Origin: Zonotrichia leucophrys gambelii
Taxonomy: Eukaryota; Chordata; Aves; Passeriformes; Passerellidae
Length of the DNA stretch: 64,000 bases
Reading direction: 5' to 3'
NCBI RefSeq assembly: GCF_028769735.1
Contig: NC_088171.1
Span: 145,659,917 to 145,723,916, forward strand
In this document: positions 35,620 through 47,824 of the stretch, one piece after another
Layout of the letters: each line of letters starts with the position of its first letter
How positions within the stretch are numbered: position 1 is the stretch's first letter
The notes under the pieces: generated by a model
The model's database searches: none
Told to the model about the DNA's origin: nothing
What the model saw: only the letters and a program-made list of their open reading frames with translations
Program-made: the position numbers and the translations under genes

Positions 35620-36569
35620 TAATTGCTGAAGGGACTTGGCAAAACTCAGGAGCTTTCTCCCCACACCATTTCCCCAGTCTCTCATCTGCCCTGCTCTTTC
35701 CTGGTACTGAAATGCATCAGAAATAATAAAAATCTTGAATTAAAATAGACACAGATGCACTTTCTCCAAATCCCTGTCTGGTCCCATCTGTTCCAGAATT
35801 CATAGCAGTGCCTTGAATCAATTTAGTCAATATCAGCTGGAGAATTTCAGGGTTTTTCAGGTAGAGCAAAAAGTCCATGTGTAGAAATCCTTAAATTACT
35901 ATAGCACTTTTTTATTAATTTAGCTTCACTGCACTGAAAAATAGTGAAATAAATCCCTAATGCTCTGAAAAATAAAGGCTCAGACACTCTGAAACTGTAA
36001 TAGTTTAGCTGGAAGTGTGAATTTAAACCAATAGAAACCCTCTTTTAAATATTATTAGTCATCTAGAACACTGACTGATGGAGGACATTTCACTGGAAAA
36101 ACCCTACTTCTTGCACATATGACTCTGAACTGAATTAAATTTTTCATAATCTAGAAAATATTAAACTGCATGAAGACTTTCCTTGTTCCATCCAAGAGAG
36201 TTTTGGCTGAGGGAGTTGCCTATGAGTAATTTCCTTTAAGAGTTTTGTCCTTTATCTTGGGGCAATCCTGTTGTTGTAGCTTTAGATTAACTATTAACTT
36301 ATCTCAATTTAGCTTAAAAGGAAAGAGCAGTGCCCCCATGGCAGTTTGCTTGTGTTGAGCTGCTGCCCCTGTGCCTCTGAGCACCACACGGGGCTTTTTC
36401 CACATTAAAATGGAAAATCTGTCTGCAGTGATGTGAGCACAGGAGACAGGAGCAGACACCTCTGTGGTCCAAAACCAGGTCAGTGTAACCATAACTTTGC
36501 AGAAGTCCCTGCAAGACCAGCTGTTGGCATTGACTTTCCCATCCTGCACCAAATCTGCACCCAGACAAG
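35620..36569. other. AT-rich non-coding DNA, nothing recognised
   Basis: No repeat family or exon recognised. Open frames at 36304-36694 run into the adjoining LTR and are not credible as genes. Confidence 0.6.
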
Positions 36570-36575
36570 GGGGAG

Positions 36576-36959
36576 TGTTGCAGACATCTTTTGTGAAAAA
36601 TCTTTTCTTTAGGATTTTTCCTGCTGAAGCTGAGAAGTTTCAGGAACAAATGTAAGAAATTATTATCTCCTGTTGTGGAATGCAACAGGTCCACCTGTGA
36701 TTGGCCCCTCTTGGATGTTTATAATTAATGGTCAATCAAGGACGGAGCTATCTCGGACGGAGTCCGAGAGCGCTGCCATTGTTATCATTCTTTCTTTTCT
36801 ATTCTTAGCTTCGCCTTCTGAGGAAACTTTTCCTTTCTTTTTGGTATAGTTATAGTGTAATGTATATATATCATACAATAATAAATCAAGCCTTCTGAAC
36901 ATGGAGTCAACATTCTCGTCTCTCCTCTCATCCTGAAAACCCTTGTGACCACCGTCACA
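36576..36959 (+). mobile_element. ERVK-type solo LTR, 384 bp, perfect 6-bp target duplication
   Basis: Begins TGTTGCAGACATC and ends GACCACCGTCACA. The flanks are GGGGAG at 36570-36575 and GGGGAG at 36960-36965, an exact 6-bp duplication, which is the ERVK signature and fixes the boundaries. Sense-strand landmarks are TTAGGATTTTTCCTGCTGAA, TTGTTATCATTCTTTCTTTT, an AATAAA at 36880-36885 and GCCTTCTGAACATGGAGTCA. A perfect 8-bp stem (TCTCGGAC / GTCCGAGA, 36751-36758 and 36762-36769) sits in the middle. It shares short blocks with the LTRs at 20762 and 63693 but is a distinct subfamily. The exact duplication and well-kept termini suggest a fairly recent insertion. No coding interior remains. Confidence 0.93.
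36880..36885 (+). terminator. LTR polyadenylation signal AATAAA
   Basis: Canonical hexamer 74 bp before the LTR end, followed by the GCCTTCTGAACATGGA block typical of the R-U5 junction in this LTR group. Confidence 0.75.
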
Positions 36960-36965
36960 GGGGAG

Positions 36966-39900
36966 TGTGACAAACGTGACAAATCCTGGTGTGGGTGGGC
37001 ACCTGGAGGCACCTGGAGTGTCAGGGTGGCTCCTGCAGCCAGGCCTGGCCAGGTGTGAGCTGCTGTGACTGAGCATCTCCCCTGCAGCCACCTCTCCTGG
37101 GGGGTGGAGATGATCTTTGGACAAGGGGAATTCTTTTACTGATTTCACATGTGCAACAGCTGGATAAATCCACTCTAATTGCAGCAGTTTGGAAAGAAAT
37201 GTTTGTAGTACAAATGAGGATAAGGACCAGGCTTACACCAAAAAAATAAATCCCAGCAGGTCTACTCTGAATTTCACTAAATAAATGATGACTCTAAGGA
37301 CAAATCTACTTAGTAATCTCGAGGGTGACAGATGCACAATCCTTCTTACTTTAACAAACTGTAATAATATTCAAGGTTTAATACATTAGGTACTTTTCCC
37401 AAACATCTACTCACCACATAAACAGGAAGGAATTTCTTTTTTGAGTACTGAAACGTTACTAGAGAATTTCTGTTAATTTAGCAGGGGGGGAGTTCCTTTT
37501 ACTTCAAAATGTTTGTACTGTTATTTCCAGAAGGAAGAAAAGAGTGCTTGATGAGCCCAAAGTGTAATCACGACAAAATATATACTAGTATGATATATCT
37601 TATGAGTCTCTCATGCATTTGTAAAAGCCATCCATCACCAGGCTAAAGGGAGAGCCCAGTGGTCAGCTCGTGGCTGTAAATCTGCCCATTTCTGTAACTC
37701 ACTCTAACCAGATGCATTTGCAGAAAGCCCAGGAGCAAACTCTGCCCTGTGTTAAAAATTAGCAGGGTGTTGTTCATGTGTACCTCATCAATCACACAGT
37801 CCTAAAGCAAAGGCATCCATTCCACAGATGTAAATAAATAAATGACCAGGCAGTACTGGTGCTGTTGTTTACGCAGACAAGCAGGAAAAGTATTGGGAAT
37901 TTTTATTCTGATGAGCACAAAGTAGCAAAAGAGTCAAACATTTTATTTGTATCTTTAAAGGTCAATGCCTGATTCTTGTCCAAATGCTCTGAAGAAATTT
38001 TGTTCTCTGAAGGAAAATATTCAGGACCTTGTTAAAACCTGGGGATTATTTCACCTCTCTTTAACCACCTGTAAAGCAGGCACCTTCTATAAGCCAATCA
38101 CTTAATTTCCCTCTATAATTAACAAGAGGAGCAGCTCAGCAAAGCTGTCACCTCTGGTTCCTTTTCTCTGCTGGGGGTGGAGGGAACACATACTGCAAAT
38201 ACAGACAGCCTGCCTAACCTCAGATGCTCAGTGCTGTCCAGTACCTACTTTGCTGCATTTCAGCTACCCCAAATCTACTTTTGCGACCCCTGGGGAGCCT
38301 TTGCATAACCAGCATCTGCCTCATGCAGCTGCAGCAGCTGGAAAGGGGCTGTAATTAGGGCACTGTCACTCTGAGTGTGCAGGAAGCAGGCAGAGGATGA
38401 AACGCCTCTGCACTTGTGCCCTACTTAACTCTCATCTCACACACTGGACTTCCCCTACACCCCTTTTCACTGAAAATTCAGCAGTTTGCAAAGGGAGCTT
38501 CCTCCATGTCACAGTGAGATGCTGAGCCAAGATGTCACTGAGAATCCTTTCTGGAAAACAGGATGTCACATGTACCACTCACACCCTTTGGTTCTTCAAG
38601 ATAACTCCATCTCCTTATGCTCCTACAAAAATTTAAAGGACAGAAGAAGTACTTAAAGTTACCTCTGGCAACTTGAGCCTGCTTTGAGTCTGGGCAATTT
38701 CCATCCTAGGCAAGGTATCATTCAAGCATTTAATATTTATATTCTACCTCTTAGACCTCCCAAGATATTCCTCTACCAGAACTCAAAGGGAGAAGCTGCT
38801 ATAATGAAACTGCTTTTTTTCAAATTCTCCAGAATCTCACTGGGGAAATACAGGACAAGGTAGGTTTCTGACTTTGTTGTGTTCACATGGGAAAAAGAAG
38901 TGAGGAGGGGTGAGGAGGTCACAAATATTGAACACCTCTATTCATCTCAGAGGGCCTTACTGCTGCTCCCTTATTTGCCAGACAAGTTTTACTTCTGCAC
39001 TCTTGGCTTTACACCTTGCAAAATTTAGTCTCTGGTGCAGTAAGATTCAACATCCATCCTGCATCCAGCCCTTACTCTACTCAGGAGAAATAAGTGGTTT
39101 ATTACCACATTTATTTGTTTTTTGTGTTCCCATTCCTGAGTCTTCCCTCATGCTCCAATTCCATGTTCCCTTGTTGCTTTCTTGGCCTGTTGTTAATCCT
39201 TCACAATCCTTATTCACACACTTCTACCACTTACAGCTTCTGACAGGGAGACAGCCACAGCCTAAACAAGGAATCACAAAGCCCAAGGTAAAGGTGCCCT
39301 CTTTCTCCATCCATTTGTGTTTTACACATTGAACTACACAATGTGTTTTTCAAACTGCTGACAAGGAGTGACTGCATTTCCAGCATTTAACATTTCAGAG
39401 TTTAGCAAATGTCATGGATGAAAACCCTTCATGTCCAATTTGAATAAGTGGGGAGTGCAGATGCAGTTGTCCTGTGTCTTTATGAACTCCATGAAGTGCC
39501 AGATGACCAGTCACTCTAATCACTACACGGGTTTGGCAGCATTTGCTTTCTGAGGAGTGATTATGCCAAAGAGATTGTGCCCAAAGAGAAATGATCTGCA
39601 TGAAAATGCACTCAATTATAAACTGCCACAGCAGAAATGGAATCTGACAGCCCAGCTGCCCCACAGGACTTCTGCATACATCACTGAGCAGAAGAAATGG
39701 CTCTAAGGACCAAGCTCATAAAATTCACTGACAGGTAGCAAAGCATACTCTGATTTTCAGAAACAGTTGGTTCTCAAGTAGCTTTCAAGGGGGCAAGGGG
39801 AAGTACTGGATATGCAGGGCATTGGAGAGAAGAATTTGGTGGAGTCAACATTTCCAACCATTTGCAACCATCCAGAGGCTTGATGCACTTAAAGGGAAAT

Positions 39901-42900
39901 GTGTGTGTGTTGAGAATGGGACTCTACCAAACAACAACACACATCTTCTATCATGTGTGAGGGGTTTACACCTTCCTCTTATTAATTCCTTTATGCAGTG
40001 ATTGAAGCAGCCAGGTATTGAGCTCCTTGTCCTTTCCTTAAGGAATAAGATGCCAGATACCAAAAAACACCTGACACCACAAATGCCTGGCACCACATCA
40101 AGCACAGACAGTGGCAGATGAAGGGAGTAACTTTCTTCTGCTGCAAGACCTGTGATGTGAAGTCATTGCCTATCATAGGCAGCTAACTCACCATGGTAGC
40201 AAAGCACCACTCAAAAGTACAGCAGAGATATTGTAAAAGTGTCTTGATCACCAGCATTCATTTGTTTCCAGAGAAAAGCTAACAAGTGTGGTAATAAGGA
40301 TAGAAACTCTACAGAATGATCATGGAGAATAAAGGAATGAAAATGGAGTTAAACTTAATTATCTCTTCAAAAGAAAAAGAAATGTCTAGAAATAAGTCAG
40401 ATGGAAATATTGTCTAAGCTACCATCATGATAAATACTGTGTATGCATAAGGAGCAACGCTATTGGGAAATACTACCTAATTTGGAAAAATACCCAAACC
40501 AAAACTAATTAGCAAAAAAAATAGATGTCTGTGTTAGAGACCAAAAATACTGAAGTAAATAGGTGTCTGAACAGAACTAAACCCTAGAAAAACACCAGAA
40601 AATATCAACTACAATAGGCAACTTTGTGGAAGACATAAATACAAGAAGAGTCAGGGCAGACGAAGAATTAAAGCAATGGGACTGAGGATGAGCCAGTGAG
40701 TACATTGACAATGGCACCATGAAAGGCAGAAAGAGATTCTAGGGACCTGAGGGCCATGGAGGCTGTGGAAGTATTGGGTTCAGCAGCTCGTAGAGTGTTG
40801 AACTAACATAGTTTAAACATTTTTGACACCCAGTCTGATCTCTTCAGAGATGAATGAAGCCTCATGACATCTCTCAAATCCCATCACCCAAGTACTCTGG
40901 GCAGGAAAACCAGAGGATCCTACAGGCTGGTTGAGAAGACAGGGAGGTTATTCCAAAGAATAGGAAGAGATCAGTGATGTGGCTGTGGGACTTTCTAATG
41001 GTCTGAGTGCACAGAGGCTGCTGAAGGATGCCAAACCTTCTCTTGTCACACAATCATCCAAACAAACCTGATGCCAGTGTTGCCTATGAATCAGTCATAC
41101 TGAAGGGCAAAATTCTTTTGGAGAACACACAGACAAGACTGAGGATCACAGCAGGGAGAAAAAAAATAAAATTAAAAATTCCCCAGGAAACCAGACATGT
41201 TGTAGCTTGTCATTTATCCTAGTTGACATGTTAAGCTGTGGGACACCAGGCAGTGTCACCAGAAATATTCTCTGTGATAAAATGACTGCTGTCTATAAAC
41301 ACATTTTTCAGAGCAATGAGCATCTACAGGACAAATTTGGGCTAGAAATATTACAGTCTGAGCCTGGCAAATTGGCTGGATCCATTTGATTTGCTGGTCT
41401 CAACAGAAGAGCAGCACTCAGGACAACAAAGGCAAGGTAGCAGTGCAGTGTGAGAAAGCAGCAGGCAACCAAATCTGAATTGGTGGAAGCTGCTGTATGC
41501 AGGAGTGTTAATGCAGCCAGTAAACATTGCCAGGCTCTAAGAACACACCCAGTGTGCTCAGCATGCTCTGCTGGGTGCCTTTGTTCCACTGGCTATGCCC
41601 AGGCATTCCTGTCTGTGTATGACAAGGAGGGTAGGACCCAGTGTTGCCAGGTGATCAGTGTTGTGTCTCCTGGCTCTCCCAAACACAAAGGTTGTAGCTG
41701 ATGGCCTTGGTATTATTGAGGGAAGTGAAGTCCAGGAAACGCGTCCTAGAAACAAGTCCTTAAAAACTCCATAAACACTTCAAGGGGGAATAAAGGTAAG
41801 AGGGTTTGAAACAGCAAGGCCCTCCTGGACTTTTCAGGCTCTAAGTTCCACAGTATCAGGGAATGTTCTTGAACACTGGGACATATTTTTCTGGGTTCTT
41901 AAATTGCCAGACTAACACCTGGCATGGTTTTGGCCTAGCAGCCTGGTGCTCTACTGAACAACTTCCATGCAGAGTTGGAATCCAACACTGGCTGGGATAA
42001 TCCCCGGTAGGCAGTTTGGATGTGGTTCAAGGATGGGGTTCAGTAGCATGGGCATGGGCTGTGCTGTGTCTGCTGATCTCCACTCCAGGAACTTTCTCCA
42101 GACTTATTACACTGCCACAGATACAATTTTGGGAATCTCCAGGCACTCCAACAAAGACAGAGTGCTGCAGACCGTAAAATTATGCCATAGCTCTCCTTCT
42201 CTCCAGAAACAAGAAGATTGTGCCATTGTCAGGAGAGTAGGGGTACTTGAGAGACTGCCTGAGAGGAGGCATATCTCATCCTGAGGAGTCAAGGCACTAC
42301 TCTGAGAAACCAGAGACTTTTTATATGTGTGAGGCTCAGATTTAGGATACTTTATAGAAAACAAATGTTTGAAAACATCATGCTGCAGAGCTGAGTGAGT
42401 CTGAGTCCAGCAGCAAAGCCCTCACAACCTGATGGGAAAGAAAACACAGCAGCTCATGCAGCTGAGTATGTGAACCATGGACTGAGGCAGTGGATGAAGC
42501 AAAACTTAAGAAGAGTGGCAGCAAACACAAAGCAGGTTGTGGAATCCAGTGCAAAGTCTGGATGCTGCAAAGACCATGTGTGAGCCTGACACAGGCAGAG
42601 TGGGGCAGGGGAAAACCCAGATTTGGAAAGGAAAGGAGAACCAACAAATTTTAATGCAACAGATGGAAGATGGCAACCAGGTTATATCAAGTTCATAATC
42701 AAGATACTGAGAACAGGAAGTGGGGGAACTGGTTTGAAAACCAACTCATCTGAAAGTACATGATGTTGAAACACTAAAAAAGGGTGGTGATTAAAGCCAT
42801 ATCTGTAGGTTAAGGAACATATTAATACTTTCCTTAGTGGCAATGGGTCCTGCAAAGTACACTCAAGCTAAAATTGTTCAAAGTAGTGGTTTACTCATTC

Positions 42901-45900
42901 TTGTGTGACTTACAAGGCATGGCATATCTTTCAAGAAGGAATTATTTGGAGGTTTACTGAGGGATCACTGTCTCTGTACAAGGCTACAAACAGTTGAGGG
43001 TTCTCTGTAGAAATAAAAAGTGTCTATTTTGTGTTGCAAACACACCATGATGCTATCAAGGATTGAAAATATGAAATGACTTGATTTAATTCTGCTAAGA
43101 GCCATGCTTCTCCTGCAAGCAGTCTTGAACCAGGCAAATGAGGAAAGGCAGCAACAGAAACTTTCTAGGATTTTTAAAGCAGTGACCATGATGGTCCTCA
43201 ACCTGCTGCAGATGACTTAATCCTTTTCTATCTATTTCAGAAAAAAAATGCAACAGCTGTGAGAAAGGTAAAAGAAAAGGAGGGAGAAAAAGTAGGGGAG
43301 ATGGATCATGCCACAGAGTTCTCAAGTCTGCTTATGAGGAAGAATGGAGGAGATTTCCTGGTGTAGAAGAAAGCTGTGAATTCTCTGATGAAATGTCTTA
43401 TTAAAAAAGAAACATTAATGTGGAAGGAATACAAATAGAATGACAAACAAATATTATATTTCTATCTTGGGAAATTTGAATTGTGGAGGATTCAGCAAAG
43501 ATCCTTGAATATACTTTGGAAGAAGGTGAAACCATGTCCTAATCTCTTGATCATGCAAGGTTTGCATGTCAGGCCATCCCCAAACTGTTTCCTGCTCTGT
43601 GGCACCACCTCCTGGCACCAGTGACAACACAAATCCGAAAAAAAGGATGGAAAGCAAATGTTTCATGTTTCCTTTGATAAAACTTGTTGCTAGAGCTGCT
43701 TGTATGAAGGAAGCAGAGGATGGTACCATTTTTGCTCAGAGGTCTAAATATATATAATTGAAAATAATTGCATTATTAGCATTACAGCATTAAATCCTGA
43801 GTAAAAATATGGTCTTTTACCACAGTTTACACCCTGTTGTATCCGTAATGAAGTGATCTTTGGCAGCAGGTACATTCCATGCCCATCCACCCACAGCTTT
43901 CTGCACCTTCCAAACTTTATAAACATAAAGAAAGCAAGAAATTGCTCAAAGAAAAAAAAATCATAGCGTTCTCTTTTGTGTCCAACAGGAAGTTTTGAAA
44001 TAAGATCTCACCTGCAGATTGTCCAGCAGAAATGCTGTATCACTGCAGGAAAGATCCCGGAATCCCCAGTGGATGCTCCAGGTGGACTGCACACCCAGTG
44101 GCTCACTACAAGCCATTAGGCAGGGGAGAATTATTCAGAATGAAAACCTGGAGGCATTTTTCAGACACAGTTCTCTGCCCACCAATCTCCCTTCTGCTCA
44201 GAGGACAGCTCTGCCTTCCTCCCATGATTTGCCAAGGGTGTTGTCTGAAGTCACACTTGTGAAAATGGGCACAAGGCTACAAGTGAAAAAGTTGTTCCTA
44301 TTTTTGCCTACTGTTGATTTTTAATATGTTTTCTCCTCGCGTCTTTAAATTGATGAAAAATCAGCATTTGTGCTTTCAGCTGGCTGCAGTGTCTATTTTC
44401 CAGGCATGGACTGATCAGCTCCAGTCTTGCCCTTATTTCCATATTCAAAAATGCGTCACAGTAGACAAGCTAATGGATTCAGGAGGAAAAGCCACTTGAA
44501 TGTATTGGGCAATATTTATTAAAGGTTTAGAAGCTAGTTGGCAAAAACCTCTTCTCAGAAAAGCAGAAAAAATTAACTTAGTAATAACTGAGATAGTAAA
44601 CTCAGTAAATGGAGGGAATGCAGAATTTTATTCTATTTAAATAAGATATTCCTGCATTTAGGAGGATTAATCAAACTGGTAAATGTAAATAAACTTTTCA
44701 ACTGATCTTTCAAGATGGCATTTTTTATAAATTGCTTAAATGTGCAAAGAAGAAGAGGGGAAACAAGTTGCTGATCCTGTCACTTTCAAGCTATAGAGGT
44801 ATGGATCTGGAACAACAAAATAGAGACCTACAAAGCTGTTACTTGACAACTTTATTCCACGTACTCAAGAAAAGGAAGCAGATTCACCAACACAGTGGAA
44901 GAGGACATGATGAGACAATCTGAGAAGATTGTTTCCTTGTTATTGAGTTTGCCTTGTCCTTACCACAGTAAAATTAGGCTCAATATTTCATCTTGCTCCT
45001 TCCATGACTGCTTTTTGTAAAGCATCAAAACCTTCTCTACCTGATCTGCAAGAGGAAATTAATGGTTCTTCCTACTGATGTGTCTGCAAAACTGTGTTGG
45101 GAGTGGCTGCCAACACCTTCTGTTCAAAGCTGTTAGGGGTGTTTGCTAGATCTGTATCTGAAGACCATGACTGAATGAACTTTGCTCAGTGCAGTTTCAG
45201 TGATCTTGTAGCATAACAACAGAACAACTCTTTTACAGCAAAGTGTTGGGTTTTTTCTTTTAAATAAGGGATAATAAAATTACACTTAAGAATATCAGAT
45301 GCAACATATGGAATTCAACTCCTGTTGCAGTTATCAGAATCTAATTACCCCAGGGAGGGATGCTGGAGTTGAACTCACCTGCTGATTTCAGAAGGTCTCA
45401 GAAATTTACTTTTCGAAATATTAAAGAATTTGAAATCCAGCCTCTGACTTGGAGCAGTGCTTCTGTATTGCTAATAAGATCAGTTTTATGATGATGTACC
45501 TCTTGCAGGACCTCAGATAAATGTGGCAATGAACAAAGCAGACTTTGGAGCACTAAAATGTCAGGCAGCTTGTTCCACAGGTATTTATATCTTCTGTCCT
45601 AGTAATAGGAAAGGTGACATTGTCTCTGAGAGGATAAAATTAACTGCTAACTCCATACATTCACTGAAAAGTTCTGCAGTAGCACATGCCCATACCCTTT
45701 GAAGTAGAGTAGCAGCAGCAACACAGTGGAAAAAGAGAGGATATGATCCAGCCGTGGTTTTGTCAAAAGTGTTTAGCGAGACATGCTGCCAATGCCAAGA
45801 ATGTGGAGCTCTGGGAGTCTGGGACATTTTTCATCGATGGTGGGAAGGAACTGAGCCACAGTGGGTCTCAGGAAAAGAAATTATGTCAGGCAGTGCCTTT

Positions 45901-46429
45901 GGGTCTCAAAAGTGTTTAAGAAATCACTACTCCTGTTTTCTTTCCCATCTGCAGTACATTCCCACCCTTTTTTTCTAAGGTGATTCAGTTTTAAAGCTCA
46001 CATCCTTTCCTTTCAGGTAAAAGGAAAGTTTCTAGTGGATTATTTTGCATTTCCTTCCCACTTTTCTACCTTCTTCTATGTACCTCCTTTATTTCCTTTA
46101 TTCACAATAAGGAAATAATGTTGTGCAGGTGCAAGAGGATTTCTGGACTTAATTCAAGCACTGTTTTCATGTCTCGTTCATTGACATAGTGCTTTCAAAT
46201 TTTTTACCTTGCTCAGGACATTTGCATAGATACTGAAAAAACTTAATTCTCACTTTGTTTTAAAAGCAAGGCACCCAGTAACATAATAACAGATTGAAGG
46301 AAGACACCACCAGAAATAAAAAGAGATTAAAGATTTTGAATATTCTTTTAGCTCACTAAAAGAACATTAAGAATAATGAACTTTTTGAAACTGCTTTCTG
46401 ACACTGAGTTTGGGTGAAGCTCTGTACAA
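36966..46429. other. 9.5 kb without recognised genes or transposons
   Basis: The longest stretch in which I recognise no repeat family. The first 150 bases are GC-rich with a GGCACCTGGA doublet. An enhancer-like patch lies at 38284-38400 (octamer-like TTTGCATAA, several CAGCTG/CATCTG E-boxes, TAATTA). A short GT run is at 39901-39911. Open frames of up to 140 codons (38910-39332, plus) and several overlapping ones at 41028-41755 have no recognisable domain. The interval could hold conserved regulatory DNA or introns of a flanking gene, which cannot be decided here. Confidence 0.5.
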
Positions 46430-46533
46430 TGTGGTCTAGTAGGAGGTCTCCTGGTCCACAGTGTGAGGTTGGAACTAGATGATTTTTAAGGTCTCTTCCA
46501 ATTCAGGCTATTCTATGATTTTATGATCCCATG
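46430..46533 (+). mobile_element. CR1 LINE 3' tail
   Basis: Shows AATGTGGTCTAGTAGGAGGT, GAGGTTGGAACTAGATGATT, TAAGGTCTCTTCCAATTCAG and then TTCTATGATTTTATGATCCC, the usual order of an avian CR1 end with a degraded terminal 8-bp repeat. About 100 bp remain and no coding region is included. Confidence 0.9.
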
Positions 46534-47307
46534 ATCTCAAGTAGACGGAAACATTTACTCTATAGACTTCTTTCTCTTATGAGCAGCACCCCTGAGAAAA
46601 AAATCAAATTGCAAGTTTGAAGGTCAGGCTTCTCTCCAGGTTCCCAACTCACCTCAAGATTTCATTTTCTCTTGTAAATAGTGCAAAACAGATTGAAGCA
46701 AGAGACATGATAAACCTCCTGTTAGAACAGCTGGAGTCTCTTTACTAAAAAGTGTGGCTACATTCAACCTGCAGTCCCAGCTCCTGCTGTCCCACAAACT
46801 GTGTCCTGGTCTTGTCTAGAAGAGGAATAGAATCTGTGCCAAGGAGCAACTCAGCAATTACCCAGTCCAAACCAGTTTAGTTTCATAGTGTAAATATCAC
46901 TGAAGTTTCCACACATACCTCAACCAGTCCAATGTGTTGCCTTCAAGCACACAGAAATTGGAATTGCATTGAGTGCTTTACAATTTCACTAACTGGAAAA
47001 TAAGATCTCTGCTCCACATGTCAGTGGAGACACTTCCCCCCATCAGAGGCACAAGGACTGAGACAGGTCTGTGGATATCTCTTGACTGTAGAACACAATG
47101 ACAAGTTGGCTTTGTGACCTGGCACATTAGCCCAGCTCTGGTGCCTCCCTAAGATCCTGAGTGCACCCTGGAACCACTGCAGAGTTAAAGACCTTGTGAT
47201 CTTGTCCAATCTTTGCTTGTGTTTCTCCCTACTCATGCACAGAACACCTTCAGCAACAAAGATTGGCAGGAACACATTCCAGAGGCATTCCCACTCCCTG
47301 CCAGCAC
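46534..47307. other. Non-coding DNA, nothing recognised
   Basis: No gene or known repeat. A minus-strand open frame at 47021-47341 (106 codons) shows no domain. Confidence 0.55.
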
Positions 47308-47342
47308 GGTGGCATTTGGACAAGGGGTGGCATTTGGACAAG
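47308..47342. repeat. 17-bp direct repeat, 18-bp period
   Basis: GGTGGCATTTGGACAAG occurs at 47308-47324 and again at 47326-47342, identical. Encodes the doubled Gly-Gly-Ile-Trp-Thr-Arg seen in one frame, but that frame is not a gene. Confidence 0.95.
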
Positions 47343-47651
47343 AGGCTTGTTCTGCCTCCTCATCTCCAGGACAGAGGCTCAGGTGTTGCAGTGTGTTGTA
47401 ATATCCTGTTTTAAACTTCCGGGTCCCTTCCCCAGGTGTGCCAATACCTCTCTCCCTTCCCCCTCGCCCCCTTGCTGAGTGAGTCCTGTCAATCAGGCTT
47501 AACATTCCAGGAAGGTCGTCGTGTGGTTGGTCAAGTTCAAAAGATGCCCCTATGCCCAGAGGTCTTTGGCCTGTCTAGGTGTCATCCTCCCCTGAGACCC
47601 TCCTCCTCCCATCTCGTTGGTGCTCACCTGTCCCTTCCCTCCCCCGGGAGC

Positions 47652-47659
47652 TTAAAAGG
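47652..47659 (+). promoter_or_regulatory. TATA-like element of the LTR
   Basis: TTAAAAGG preceded by the C-rich CCCTCCCCCGGGAGC and placed about 75 bp before AATAAA. Position and sequence fit an LTR core promoter. Activity is unknown. Confidence 0.5.
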
Positions 47660-47726
47660 TCAATCAGGCCATGCAGTCAGCATTCCGTTGGAGCTGTTAC
47701 CAAGATTCAGACCTCTGTGACCATGG

Positions 47727-47732
47727 AATAAA
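47727..47732 (+). terminator. LTR polyadenylation signal AATAAA
   Basis: Canonical hexamer in ATGGAATAAAACTCTGG, about 90 bp before the proposed LTR end. Confidence 0.7.
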
Positions 47733-47824
47733 ACTCTGGATATTAACCCTCTAGCAGAATCCGTCTCCTTCCTCCTCACCATAGCCTGAAGCCTTCCCTC
47801 GTGAGGTAAACGGAGTTCCTAACA

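Larger units (their letters stand above)
47394..47824 (+). mobile_element. Probable solo LTR, about 430 bp, unassigned family
   Basis: Begins TGTTGTAATATCCTG and ends GTTCCTAACA, giving complementary TGTT...AACA termini. A TATA-like TTAAAAGG lies at 47652-47659, and AATAAA lies at 47727-47732, about 70 bp later, matching the promoter-R-poly(A) layout of an LTR. It is more GC- and CpG-rich than its surroundings, which suggests a young or once-active copy. I see no matching target duplication at these ends: the flanks are GCAGTG and AGCCTG. A CAGTG at 47389-47393 recurs at 47839-47843, which would move the 3' end about 14 bp outward to a non-canonical terminus. The 5' boundary is the less certain one. 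No retroviral coding sequence follows. Confidence 0.7.

Noticed and set aside
36732..37148. 138-codon minus-strand open frame
   Set aside because: It spans the boundary between the ERVK-type LTR and unique flank, so it is not an evolved reading frame.
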